From: an uncultured Clostridia bacterium
GTDB taxonomy: Bacteria > Bacillota > Clostridia > Christensenellales > UBA1242
Assembly (NCBI GenBank): GCA_944372595.1
Contig: CALVZT010000004.1
Span: 1 to 26,189, forward strand
Length of the DNA stretch: 26,189 bases
Direction: 5' to 3'
Part shown: piece by piece, positions 16,124-23,017 of the stretch
Layout of the letters: the number at the start of each line of letters is the position of its first letter
How positions within the stretch are numbered: the first letter of the stretch is position 1
Notes under the pieces: generated by a model
What the model was told of the DNA's origin: nothing
What the model saw: the letters and a program-made list of their open reading frames with translations, nothing else
The model's database searches: none
Translations under genes and position numbers: made by a program

Positions 16124-16154
16124 ATAAAAAATTAACCAGTTTATTACTGGTTAA
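16124..16154 (-). terminator. Terminator of the zinc-ribbon gene
   Basis: TTAACCAG (16132-16139) and CTGGTTAA (16147-16154) form a perfect stem; on the minus strand it is followed by TTTTTTA. The stop codon (16151-16153) lies inside the stem. Confidence 0.85.
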
Positions 16155-16657
16155 TCTTCATCATCATCGTCGTCGTCATCATCGTCGTCGTCATCATCTA
16201 AATCATCAAATGCTTCATCATCTAAGTCTTCGTCAAATAAGTCGTCAGCATCTTTTATATCATCATCAAGGTCATCATCAAGGTCAACTCCAATAGGTTC
16301 ATCATCTAATGGGTCTTCATCTAGGTCAGTTATTGCAACCATATCCCCGGTTTCTTCATTTTCATCATAAGATCCATCATCATCTGATGACAAAGAATCC
16401 CAATCGTCGTCATTATTGACATCGTTAACAAGACCTTCTTCAAGTGCCTTTTCTTTGGCACATTCAACACACATATCTTCATCAGGATTAATATAGTTAA
16501 CTTTGCATATTGGGCAAAGTTCAAGTCCAAGTTCTTCGTCTGCACCAGCAGTACCAAGGGCTTTCATTTCTTGTTTGCATACATTACAATATTTGTCTTT
16601 TTTTTGAATATAATTTAATTCGCATCTTGGACATCTGATATAAACGGGCTTTTTCAT
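16151..16657 (-). CDS. Double zinc-ribbon protein with a long poly-acidic tail
   Basis: This 168-residue protein starts with two CxxC-CxxC knuckles: RCPRCELNYIQKKDKYCNVC (near 8-27) and LCPICKVNYINPDEDMCVEC (near 48-67). Each has the NYI core of a small zinc ribbon. From about residue 80 to the end the chain is almost entirely Asp/Glu with scattered hydrophobics and finishes in a run of about fourteen Asp with one Glu. The architecture (nucleic-acid or protein-binding ribbons plus an acidic, disordered tail) is reminiscent of RNA-polymerase-associated acidic proteins such as delta, but there is no sequence basis to call it that. ATAGGAG lies upstream of the ATG. It is followed by its own terminator. 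The function is unknown. Confidence 0.82.
   Translation of the reverse strand: MKKPVYIRCPRCELNYIQKKDKYCNVCKQEMKALGTAGADEELGLELCPICKVNYINPDEDMCVECAKEKALEEGLVNDVNNDDDWDSLSSDDDGSYDENEETGDMVAITDLDEDPLDDEPIGVDLDDDLDDDIKDADDLFDEDLDDEAFDDLDDDDDDDDDDDDDED
16158..16199 (-). repeat. Imperfect trinucleotide tract encoding poly-Asp
   Basis: A run of about fourteen ATC/GTC triplets (GAT/GAC on the coding strand) encodes the terminal aspartates of the zinc-ribbon protein. Slippage here would change tail length without shifting the frame. Confidence 0.8.
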
Positions 16658-16805
16658 AAATTACTCCTATTAATTGTTATTTTATATCGTCTTATAATAT
16701 GTAACTGACTTAATTTTATGCACATATTCAAAATAATGTTAATAACCAATGTGCAAATATTAAGTAAAGTAGGTAAGTGTTACTTAGCCTTACTTCATAG
16801 ATAAC

Positions 16806-16833
16806 ATTATACTAATAATTTATAAAAAGTCCA
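16806..16833 (-). promoter_or_regulatory. Candidate promoter of the zinc-ribbon gene
   Basis: Read on the minus strand, TGGACT (16833-16828) and a perfect TATAAT (16811-16806) are 16 bases apart. The start near 16799 would give a leader of about 142 bases, unusually long for this window and rich in inverted repeats. Confidence 0.55.
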
Positions 16834-16862
16834 CTATTTTTATTTATAAATTAAATATTTTT

Positions 16863-17612
16863 TTAAGCGCCTTCAATAAGCATTTTATCGGCAACAAGAG
16901 CAATAAATTCGCCGTTTGTTGGTTTTTCATTGCTGTTATATACTTTGATACCAAACAAGTTGTTTATATTTTCAATTTTACCCCTATTCCATGCGACTTC
17001 TATTGCATGGCGGATAGCTCTTTCTACCTTGCTTGCACTAGTTTCAAAACGATTTGCGATTGACGGATAAAGTTGTTTAGTTATTGAATTAATAATTTCT
17101 GGATTATCAATTGCCATTTTTATTGCTTCTCTTAAAAATTGATATCCTTTTATATGGGCAGGGATTCCTACCGTGATGAATATGTTGCTTATTTTTTCAT
17201 CAAGGGCACGGTTATGGTTAACCTTTGCCGGAACGGTATTTAAGAGTTGTTTGCATCTTTTATATATTAATTCGACATTAGTGCCTTTTGTGATGAAATA
17301 GTCTGCACCTAATTCAATTGCTTTATTTAGTAATGTTTCTTGGGTAAGGGTAGATACCACTAAAATTTTTGGTTTGTTTTTTAATGTGGCCAATTTTTCT
17401 ATTAATTCAAAACCATCTATTTTTTGTAAAACTAAGTCGCACAATACTATTGAATAATTTTTATTTGTTGCCTTATTAAATCCATCTTCGCCATCCATCG
17501 CTATTTCAATTGATAAGTTGGGGTCAATTGACGATAATTCGTTTTTAAGCTGATTTGCATACTCCTCGTTGCTATTTACAATCAAGATATTTGTGTTTTT
17601 ATTTGTTTCCAT
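16863..17612 (-). CDS. spo0A: Spo0A, master regulator of sporulation, with an atypical receiver
   Basis: Spo0A is the response regulator that commits cells to sporulation. From the ATG at 17610-17612 (GGAGG six bases upstream) the product is 249 residues. The C-terminal DNA-binding domain is a very close match to the family: VGIPAHIKGYQFLREAI, QLYPSIANRFETSASKVERA, IRHAIEVAWNRG, KPTNGEFIALVADK. The N-terminal receiver keeps the phospho-acceptor Asp59 (VLCDLVLQKIDG) and Lys109 (FITKG). However, the acidic pair after the first strand, DD in Bacillus, is Asn13-Ser14 here (LIVNSNEEY), and the switch Thr position is Ser87. An upstream ATG at 17649-17651 is less likely. A perfect Spo0A box lies in the upstream region. 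Confidence 0.95.
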   Translation of the reverse strand: METNKNTNILIVNSNEEYANQLKNELSSIDPNLSIEIAMDGEDGFNKATNKNYSIVLCDLVLQKIDGFELIEKLATLKNKPKILVVSTLTQETLLNKAIELGADYFITKGTNVELIYKRCKQLLNTVPAKVNHNRALDEKISNIFITVGIPAHIKGYQFLREAIKMAIDNPEIINSITKQLYPSIANRFETSASKVERAIRHAIEVAWNRGKIENINNLFGIKVYNSNEKPTNGEFIALVADKMLIEGA

Positions 17613-17706
17613 ATTATCCTCCATTTGTTTGATACCAAGATTGTAGCACATACAATTAATATATGATAATTATTGCCGTGTAATATAATAGGAAAAAATA
17701 TCATTG

Positions 17707-17735
17707 ATTATACATTTTTTGTAGTTTTTGTCGAA
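17707..17735 (-). promoter_or_regulatory. Candidate spo0A promoter with a Spo0A box over the -35 position
   Basis: TTTGTCGAA (17727-17735, plus strand) is a perfect match to the Spo0A box TTTGTCRAA. Seventeen bases downstream on the minus strand from the hexamer at 17730-17735 is a perfect TATAAT (17712-17707). The -35 hexamer itself is poor. This is the layout of Spo0A-activated sigma-A promoters in Bacillus. The start near 17700 would leave a leader of about 88 bases. Confidence 0.6.
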
Positions 17736-17794
17736 AATTCTCTTATATTTCAAATATTATTAGTTTATTATGTATTTTTTTTGCTTTAATCCAA

Positions 17795-17831
17795 CAAAAA
17801 AAGATTAATTTATAAAATAAAAATTAATCTT
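17795..17831 (-). terminator. Terminator of spmA-spmB
   Basis: AAGATTAATTT (17801-17811) and AAATTAATCTT (17821-17831) form a perfect 11-bp AU-rich stem; on the minus strand it is followed by a T run. It separates spmAB from spo0A. Confidence 0.8.
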
Positions 17832-17849
17832 GTTGAATAAAAAAATTTT

Positions 17850-18356
17850 TTATATTACTTTACAAATTAAACAAGAAAATATAGCCCCCACAAAACTAGC
17901 AAATAAAGCAATTGGAATTGTAAATAATGTTTTTGTAACGCTTGTTTTTGAAAAATAAATCGTCGATATGTAAAATACCGTATCGCTGCTTGCCATTACT
18001 ACACAGGCACATCTAGATATATAACTATCAACTCCGTAATTAACAAATATTTCGTTAAGCAAAGCTAATGAACCAGATCCCGAAAAAGGTTTTAAAAATA
18101 CAAAACTACATAATTCTTTGGGTATGCCAATTATTTCAAAAAATGGCGACAAAATGTTAGCTACAAAAGATGTTATACCACTGACGTTCATAATTTCCAC
18201 CATTACAAATATTGCAACAAGGTAGGGAAACATATCGACAAGCAATGGTATTGTGCCTTTAACACCATTACAAAAACTATAATAAGCATTAACTTTTTTG
18301 AGTCTTGCGATAATTAACAGAAGCACAATTATTATAGGTAAGATGTAAATACTCAT
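17850..18356 (-). CDS. spmB: Spore maturation protein B (SpmB)
   Basis: SpmB is an integral membrane protein that works with SpmA in spore core dehydration and maturation. The 168-residue product has several hydrophobic segments (about 3-20, 38-58, 60-85 and a C-terminal pair) and the nucleoside-recognition/GATE-type signatures LVDMFPYLVAIFV, FLKPFSGSGSLALLNE and VVMASSDTVFYISTIYF. It starts two bases after the spmA stop with only a weak ribosome-binding site, so its translation probably depends on spmA. A terminator follows. Confidence 0.93.
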   Translation of the reverse strand: MSIYILPIIIVLLLIIARLKKVNAYYSFCNGVKGTIPLLVDMFPYLVAIFVMVEIMNVSGITSFVANILSPFFEIIGIPKELCSFVFLKPFSGSGSLALLNEIFVNYGVDSYISRCACVVMASSDTVFYISTIYFSKTSVTKTLFTIPIALFASFVGAIFSCLICKVI

Positions 18357-18358
18357 AT

Positions 18359-18922
18359 TTATGTTACCTTTTTAATTTTACAAAATAAATTAACTAATAG
18401 TATTCCTAACACACTTGTCACTATTGTCGCAAGAAGCGAAGGGAGTACAATGTCTGCGGGATTTGAACTCCCAGCGGTGATACGCATTCCTATCACTGTT
18501 GTTGGTAATAATTGTATTGAAGTTGCATTAAGAACGATTAACATTATCATTGCTTTGTTGGGGCGACCACTTTTGTTGTCAAGTCTTGACATAGCTTTGA
18601 TGCCCGATGGGGTACTTGCTCCTCCCACTCCTAGCATATTGGCGGATAAGTTAATACTTATTAATTTTTTTGTTGTATCATCAAGTTTACCAAATAATTT
18701 GTCTATAACAGGGCTAAGAAGTGATGATAACTTTTGAGTAATTCCACAATCATCTAGCAATTGCAGTAATCCCATCCAAATGGTATATACGCCAATTAGA
18801 TTAACGCATAATTTAATGCTTTTTTCTCCAGCACTAACCATAGTTGGCATAATACTATCTGGACAAACAAATAACATAACAATGCAACCAATTGTTACTA
18901 AATACAACCAAATTTTATTCAT
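18359..18922 (-). CDS. spmA: Spore maturation protein A (SpmA)
   Basis: SpmA is the partner of SpmB in spore maturation. The 187-residue membrane protein has the family blocks YTIWMGLLQLLDDCG, LISINLSANMLGVGGASTPSGIKAM, ATSIQLLPTTVIGMR and PADIVLPSLLATI, with hydrophobic segments at both ends. The start MNKIWLYLVTIG aligns with the usual SpmA start, yet no Shine-Dalgarno sequence precedes it (upstream is AT-rich with a CCCC run). It is divergent from tatD, and a sigma-E-like promoter lies 26 to 53 bases upstream. Confidence 0.94.
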   Translation of the reverse strand: MNKIWLYLVTIGCIVMLFVCPDSIMPTMVSAGEKSIKLCVNLIGVYTIWMGLLQLLDDCGITQKLSSLLSPVIDKLFGKLDDTTKKLISINLSANMLGVGGASTPSGIKAMSRLDNKSGRPNKAMIMLIVLNATSIQLLPTTVIGMRITAGSSNPADIVLPSLLATIVTSVLGILLVNLFCKIKKVT

Positions 18923-18947
18923 ATTTTATATTATGTGGGGTCAAAAA

Positions 18948-18975
18948 CTTGTATGATTGCTTTACTAATTATATT
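18948..18975 (-). promoter_or_regulatory. Candidate sigma-E promoter of spmA
   Basis: On the minus strand AATATA (18975-18970) and CATACAAG (18955-18948) are 14 bases apart. They fit the sigma-E pattern KMATATT / CATACAHT, with one mismatch in the -10. The spmAB genes of Bacillus subtilis are sigma-E dependent, which supports the reading. Confidence 0.45.
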
Positions 18976-19006
18976 GCATTTGCTAAACTTGTTTTGAGGT
19001 AAAATA

Positions 19007-19777
19007 ATGATATTTGACACACATACACATTTAAATGATAAAAAATTTTGTGATTATGATATTGCAACATTGCTCAAAGGTGTTGATGGCGTTATTGTGG
19101 CAAGTTGTGATATAGATAGCAATTATACCGGGTTTGAATTAGCAAATAAATATCCTAACATATTTACAACATTAGGTATTCATCCACACGATAGCAAAAC
19201 ATATAATGATGTAATTGAAAGATTTCTTATAAATAATTATAATAATCCAAAAGTTGTTGCAATAGGAGAAATTGGACTCGATTATTATTATAATTTTTCT
19301 GACAAAGAAACTCAGAAAAAAATTTTTATAAGACAATTACAACTAGCAAACCAATTTAAGTTGCCAGTGGTGTTTCATATAAGAGATGCTATGGGAGATT
19401 TTATTGAAATATTAAATAATAATAAAAACTTATTAAATAATGGCGGGGTAGTTCATAGTTATAGTGGCAGTGTAGAAACGGCAAAAGAGCTAATAAAATT
19501 GGGGATGTACTTATCTTTTAATGGAATAATAACTTTCAAAAATTCAAAAAAGGCAGTTGAGGTTATCAAAGAAATTCCTTTAAATAATATATTAATAGAA
19601 ACTGATTGTCCATATCTAACTCCTGAACCATACCGTGGACAAATTAATCTACCAATGTACGTAGTTAAAGTAGCAGAAAAAATCGCCGAAATAAAAAATA
19701 TTTCCAAAGAAGAAGTGTTAAATGTAACTTATCAAAATGCCCAAAAGGTATTTGTAAAATTAGGAGAAAGAAAATGA
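19007..19777 (+). CDS. tatD: TatD-family metal-dependent DNase
   Basis: TatD-family hydrolases are metal-dependent nucleases with a TIM-barrel fold. The 256-residue protein has the N-terminal FDTHTHLNDKKF metal motif, TLGIHPHDS, AIGEIGLDYYY, PVVFHIRDA, GVVHSYSGS, and the C-terminal IETDCPYLTPEPYRG. These give a full set of His, Glu and Asp ligands. GAGG lies seven bases before the ATG. It overlaps rsmA by four bases (ATGA). In many Firmicutes the RNase M5 gene rnmV lies between tatD and rsmA; here the two are directly coupled. Confidence 0.94.
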   Translation: MIFDTHTHLNDKKFCDYDIATLLKGVDGVIVASCDIDSNYTGFELANKYPNIFTTLGIHPHDSKTYNDVIERFLINNYNNPKVVAIGEIGLDYYYNFSDKETQKKIFIRQLQLANQFKLPVVFHIRDAMGDFIEILNNNKNLLNNGGVVHSYSGSVETAKELIKLGMYLSFNGIITFKNSKKAVEVIKEIPLNNILIETDCPYLTPEPYRGQINLPMYVVKVAEKIAEIKNISKEEVLNVTYQNAQKVFVKLGERK

Positions 19778-20568
19778 CTTTTGTTCATAAAAAAAGATAT
19801 GGTCAAAATTTTTTAACTGATATCAACTTGTTAAAGGCAATTGTAAGTGATGCCGGTGTTGATAATAATAGCGAAGTGTTAGAGATAGGCCCAGGTCTTG
19901 GAAGTCTTACAAATGAATTGTCTTTATCAGCAAAAAAAGTGGTTAGTTATGAGATTGATAGGGAGTTGATACCAATACTCAATACTAAATTTGAAAACTC
20001 GAATGTTAAAATAATTAATGCCGATATTATGAATGTTACAATTGATGATATTGAAAAAAATTTTGATAATAAATATGTATTAGTTGCTAATCTACCATAT
20101 TATATAACAACTCCTATAATTTTTAAATTTATTGAGCAATCAAAAAAGATATATCGTTTGGTTGTTATGGTGCAAGAAGAAGTCGCTCAAAAGATTTGTG
20201 CAAAAGCGGATGATAAAAATTATGGAATAACATCTGTCCTTCTTGACGCGGTAGGTGACTGCAAAATAACAAGAAAAGTCAATAGAAAACTTTTTACTCC
20301 AATACCTAATGTTGATTCGGCAATATTAAGAATAGATTTACATAAAAAATATGATATAGATTTTAAAAAGTTTTCGTCACTTGTTAATAATTCTTTTGCT
20401 ATGCGAAGAAAAACACTTGTCAATAATCTTATTGCAAGTTACAAATTAAGTAGAGAAGAAGCAGAAGGGTATTTATTAAAATTAGATATGCCCACTACTT
20501 CAAGAGCTGAAAATTTAACAACCGACCAATTTGTTAAACTATATAATTTTATGTTTGATAATTTATAA
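19774..20568 (+). CDS. rsmA: 16S rRNA (adenine1518/1519-N6)-dimethyltransferase
   Basis: RsmA (KsgA) dimethylates two adjacent adenines in the 3' hairpin of 16S rRNA during small-subunit maturation; its loss gives kasugamycin resistance. The 264-residue product has the family N terminus KKRYGQNFLTD, SAM motif I VLEIGPGLGSLT, motif IV NLPYYITTPI, VVMVQEEVAQKI, and the C-terminal SFAMRRKTLVNNL. GGAGAAAG in the end of tatD serves as the ribosome-binding site. The veg promoter -35 lies in its last codons. Confidence 0.96.
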   Translation: MTFVHKKRYGQNFLTDINLLKAIVSDAGVDNNSEVLEIGPGLGSLTNELSLSAKKVVSYEIDRELIPILNTKFENSNVKIINADIMNVTIDDIEKNFDNKYVLVANLPYYITTPIIFKFIEQSKKIYRLVVMVQEEVAQKICAKADDKNYGITSVLLDAVGDCKITRKVNRKLFTPIPNVDSAILRIDLHKKYDIDFKKFSSLVNNSFAMRRKTLVNNLIASYKLSREEAEGYLLKLDMPTTSRAENLTTDQFVKLYNFMFDNL

Positions 20569-20595
20569 CGGTATAAAATATAATGTTTTGTCAAA
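20555..20595 (+). promoter_or_regulatory. veg promoter with a Spo0A-box match at the start point
   Basis: TTGATA (20555-20560) and a perfect TATAAT (20579-20584) are 18 bases apart and lie at the end of rsmA. The expected start is near 20591. A perfect TTTGTCRAA match, TTTGTCAAA, covers 20587-20595, right on the start point. That is a position that would suit repression by Spo0A. Confidence 0.55.
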
Positions 20596-20613
20596 AATTA
20601 CTTGGGGGTGTTT

Positions 20614-20853
20614 ATGCGAGTTAGTGGATTGACATTGCAACAGGTAAAGCAAGATATTGTATCTTTGAAAGGTAAACCAATACAGATGAGGGTAAATCGT
20701 GGACGTAGAAAGATAGAGACTTACAGTGGGGTTATAAAACATATTTATCCTTCGGTATTCACAGTAGAAATAGATAAAAGTAACATAGATAGTATTACTT
20801 ATTCATATAGCGATGTTCTATGTGGAGACGTAAAAATCAAACAAGTTGAATAA
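20614..20853 (+). CDS. veg: Veg protein
   Basis: Veg is a small conserved Firmicutes protein, highly expressed in Bacillus subtilis, where it has been linked to biofilm control. The 79-residue product shows the family signature: KGKPIQMRVNRGRRKIETYSGVI, the YPSVFTVEID core and ITYSYSDVLCGDVKI. A TTG at 20602 is in frame, but the ATG at 20614 has GGGGG five bases upstream and gives a typical N terminus. The position after rsmA and before a SPOCS-LysM gene is the usual clostridial order. Confidence 0.92.
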   Translation: MRVSGLTLQQVKQDIVSLKGKPIQMRVNRGRRKIETYSGVIKHIYPSVFTVEIDKSNIDSITYSYSDVLCGDVKIKQVE

Positions 20854-20860
20854 ATTATGC

Positions 20861-20920
20861 ATATTTTTCGTTCTTTGATTATATCATATACTAAGTTAAA
20901 AATAAGGGAGCGAAAAATAT
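20861..20920 (+). promoter_or_regulatory. Long inverted repeat enclosing the SPOCS-LysM ribosome-binding site
   Basis: ATATTTTTCGTTC (20861-20873) and GAGCGAAAAATAT (20908-20920) form a 13-bp stem with one G-U pair around a 34-base loop. The 3' arm ends directly at the ATG and includes the GAG of the ribosome-binding site GGGAG. It could be a translational switch or, at the DNA level, an operator. Confidence 0.65.
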
Positions 20921-22396
20921 ATGGGAGAAATTAAAGTTTGTTTTAAGGAAAAATTACCTAATAATCAAACAAAGGTTACTGGTAAAATTAATGAGCCAGC
21001 AAAGATAGTTAAAGTATTGACTATGCTTGCTACACCATGTGTAAAAAATGTTGAGGTTAACAGTTCAGAAGCAAAAATAACAGGGGAATTGTATTTAACT
21101 GGCGCAGCATGTTTGGAGGACAACACGGTTGTAGAGACTAATTCTAGCCAACCATTTACAATATCAGTAGAAAGTGCAAAAATAGGGCAAGATAGTAAAC
21201 TAGAAGTATATTGCAACAAAATTGATAATGTGTCAACTACCGTTAATAATGGAGAAATATCTATAAGTACTATTGTTAATTGTGATGTGTATGTGCTTAA
21301 TTGCACAATTTATAATTGTGCACAAGCCGAAGAAGGCATTTTTGTGCAAGAAACCGAGATAGAAACAAATTATATAAAAGAACAAGGAAAGCATAATTTT
21401 GCTCCATCTATTGACGTAGAAAATGGTAATATTGTTCTTAAATCTTATAATGGAATAATAAAAAACGTAGTAGCAAGTGAAGAATATTTTACAATATCAG
21501 GCGAGGTTGTAGCAAATGTAATGTACAACGATAACGGCAACATTAAAAATTCCATCAAAAACTTTCATTTTAGTGAAGAAGTATCGTGTGCTGGAATTAA
21601 CAAAGAAGATGTTGTGCACATTAATATATATCCTTGTTTAGCTCCAACTGTTGTTGCAGGTGAAGACAAAACAACATTGGAATTACCATTTGTAGCAGAT
21701 TATATAGTAGGATCAAAAAGCAAAGCCGAATGTGTTGCTGATGCTTATTCTTTGCAAAACGAAATTAATCTTACTACTCAATCAATTGAACAAACACAAT
21801 TATTACCAAACAAATACATAGAAGAAACAATTATGGGTAATTTTGTTGTTCCAGAAGATATTACTCCGGTTGATAGAATTATGGCAGTAACTGGTGAAAG
21901 CATTAACGTTATAAACAGTTATATCAAAAATGAAGAGGGGAATATTGAAGGTATAGCAACGGTTAACGTTGTATATAAAGGCGAAGATGAAAATGGGGAA
22001 GTTATTAACTCAGTTGTTGTTGATATACCATTTAATGTTTCATTCCAAGCAACAGATATGTTAGATGATGTTGATATTGCTTGTTGTGTAATATTTGGAG
22101 ATATCTCTTCAAAAGTCCGCAAAGGTCAAATCGAACTTGTAGTACAAATAAAAATCAATTGCAATTTATCAAGAAATTATATAAATGCAGTAGTTACCGA
22201 GATATCAAGGGGCGAGGTAAAAATACCACGAGATTGTGCGTTAGAAATATATGTTGTTAAACCAAATGAAACTCTTTGGGATGTTGGTAAAAATCTCAAT
22301 ATTTCAACAGAAGATTTGATTAATCAAAATACTGATGTTGCATTACCATTAATGGGCGGAGAAAAATTAGTTGTATATAGAGGTTATTCCTCTTAA
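20921..22396 (+). CDS. SPOCS (DUF3794)-LysM protein, spore-envelope type
   Basis: This 491-residue protein contains tandem SPOCS/DUF3794-type beta domains. Blocks around 15-125, 145-250 and 295-430 show repeated PAKIVKVL, FTISGEVVANVMYND and DRIMAVTGESINV patterns. It ends in a single LysM domain (about 443-488; VKPNETLWDVGKNLNISTEDLI). The combination is that of SipL-like and related proteins, which in clostridia link coat assembly to the forespore surface; LysM binds peptidoglycan or protein partners. There is no signal peptide, as expected for a mother-cell coat protein. It follows veg, the usual clostridial neighbour. The ribosome-binding site GGGAG is inside a long inverted repeat, and a strong terminator follows. 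Confidence 0.88.
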   Translation: MGEIKVCFKEKLPNNQTKVTGKINEPAKIVKVLTMLATPCVKNVEVNSSEAKITGELYLTGAACLEDNTVVETNSSQPFTISVESAKIGQDSKLEVYCNKIDNVSTTVNNGEISISTIVNCDVYVLNCTIYNCAQAEEGIFVQETEIETNYIKEQGKHNFAPSIDVENGNIVLKSYNGIIKNVVASEEYFTISGEVVANVMYNDNGNIKNSIKNFHFSEEVSCAGINKEDVVHINIYPCLAPTVVAGEDKTTLELPFVADYIVGSKSKAECVADAYSLQNEINLTTQSIEQTQLLPNKYIEETIMGNFVVPEDITPVDRIMAVTGESINVINSYIKNEEGNIEGIATVNVVYKGEDENGEVINSVVVDIPFNVSFQATDMLDDVDIACCVIFGDISSKVRKGQIELVVQIKINCNLSRNYINAVVTEISRGEVKIPRDCALEIYVVKPNETLWDVGKNLNISTEDLINQNTDVALPLMGGEKLVVYRGYSS

Positions 22397-22416
22397 TCCG
22401 AGTTCGCTTCCTAGTA

Positions 22417-22445
22417 AAAACAAGGCACTTTGCCTTGTTTTTTTT
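22417..22445 (+). terminator. Terminator of the SPOCS-LysM gene
   Basis: CAAGGCA (22421-22427) and TGCCTTG (22431-22437), flanked by A and T runs, form a classic intrinsic terminator. Confidence 0.92.
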
Positions 22446-22490
22446 GTTTAGCAAATGCGATACTGTCAATAATATCTCCAAGGAGAAATT

Positions 22491-23015
22491 ATGAAAAAAA
22501 TTGTATTAGTAGTTTTGTTATGTTTTGTAATAGTATTTATTTTAATAATACAACCACAACTCAAAAGCGATAATACTGCATATCTTAGGATACATATAAG
22601 GGCAAACTCTAATGAATATGTGGACCAAAGTGTAAAATATGCAGTTAAAGAAAGTGTTGTTAATTATCTAACTCCATATATTGCTGAATGTCAAACGGTA
22701 GATGAAGCAAAAAATGTTTTAATTAATCATCAATCTTCTATTAATCAAGTTGCTCAAAATGTTTTGATTGACAATGGTTTTACATATTCCGTTAATGTAA
22801 AAATCAATAATGAATTTTTTCCTACCCGCAGTTATGAGGGTAGAGTAATAGAGAGTGGATATTATGATGCATTGATTATAGAACTAGGAGAAGGACAAGG
22901 AGATAATTGGTGGTGTGTTGTTTATCCACCGTTATGTTTTGTGGACACTTCTAATAATGTGGTGTATAAATCTAAAATTATGGAGATAATTAATAAGTTT
23001 TTTGATAAGGAGTGA
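22491..23015 (+). CDS. spoIIR: Stage II sporulation protein R (SpoIIR)
   Basis: SpoIIR is made in the forespore and secreted into the intermembrane space, where it triggers SpoIIGA to process pro-sigma-E in the mother cell. The 174-residue product has an N-terminal hydrophobic segment (about 4-22) acting as signal or anchor. It also has the conserved LRIHIRANSN, QSVKYAVKESVVNYL, FFPTRSYEG, GYYDALIIELGEGQGDNWWCVVYPPLCF blocks. AAGGAG lies eight bases before the ATG. sleB starts two bases after its stop. Confidence 0.95.
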   Translation: MKKIVLVVLLCFVIVFILIIQPQLKSDNTAYLRIHIRANSNEYVDQSVKYAVKESVVNYLTPYIAECQTVDEAKNVLINHQSSINQVAQNVLIDNGFTYSVNVKINNEFFPTRSYEGRVIESGYYDALIIELGEGQGDNWWCVVYPPLCFVDTSNNVVYKSKIMEIINKFFDKE

Positions 23016-23017
23016 TT

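Noticed and set aside
16158..16199. Possible CRISPR-like or minisatellite repeat.
   Set aside because: It is a simple in-frame Asp codon tract with no repeat-spacer structure.
16081..16296. Plus-strand open frame rich in His and Arg opposite the zinc-ribbon gene.
   Set aside because: It is the reverse reading of the Asp codon tract and has no ribosome-binding site; the minus-strand gene explains it.
17613..17651. Longer N terminus for Spo0A.
   Set aside because: The GGAGG for the internal ATG lies inside this stretch, and the receiver begins properly from the internal ATG.
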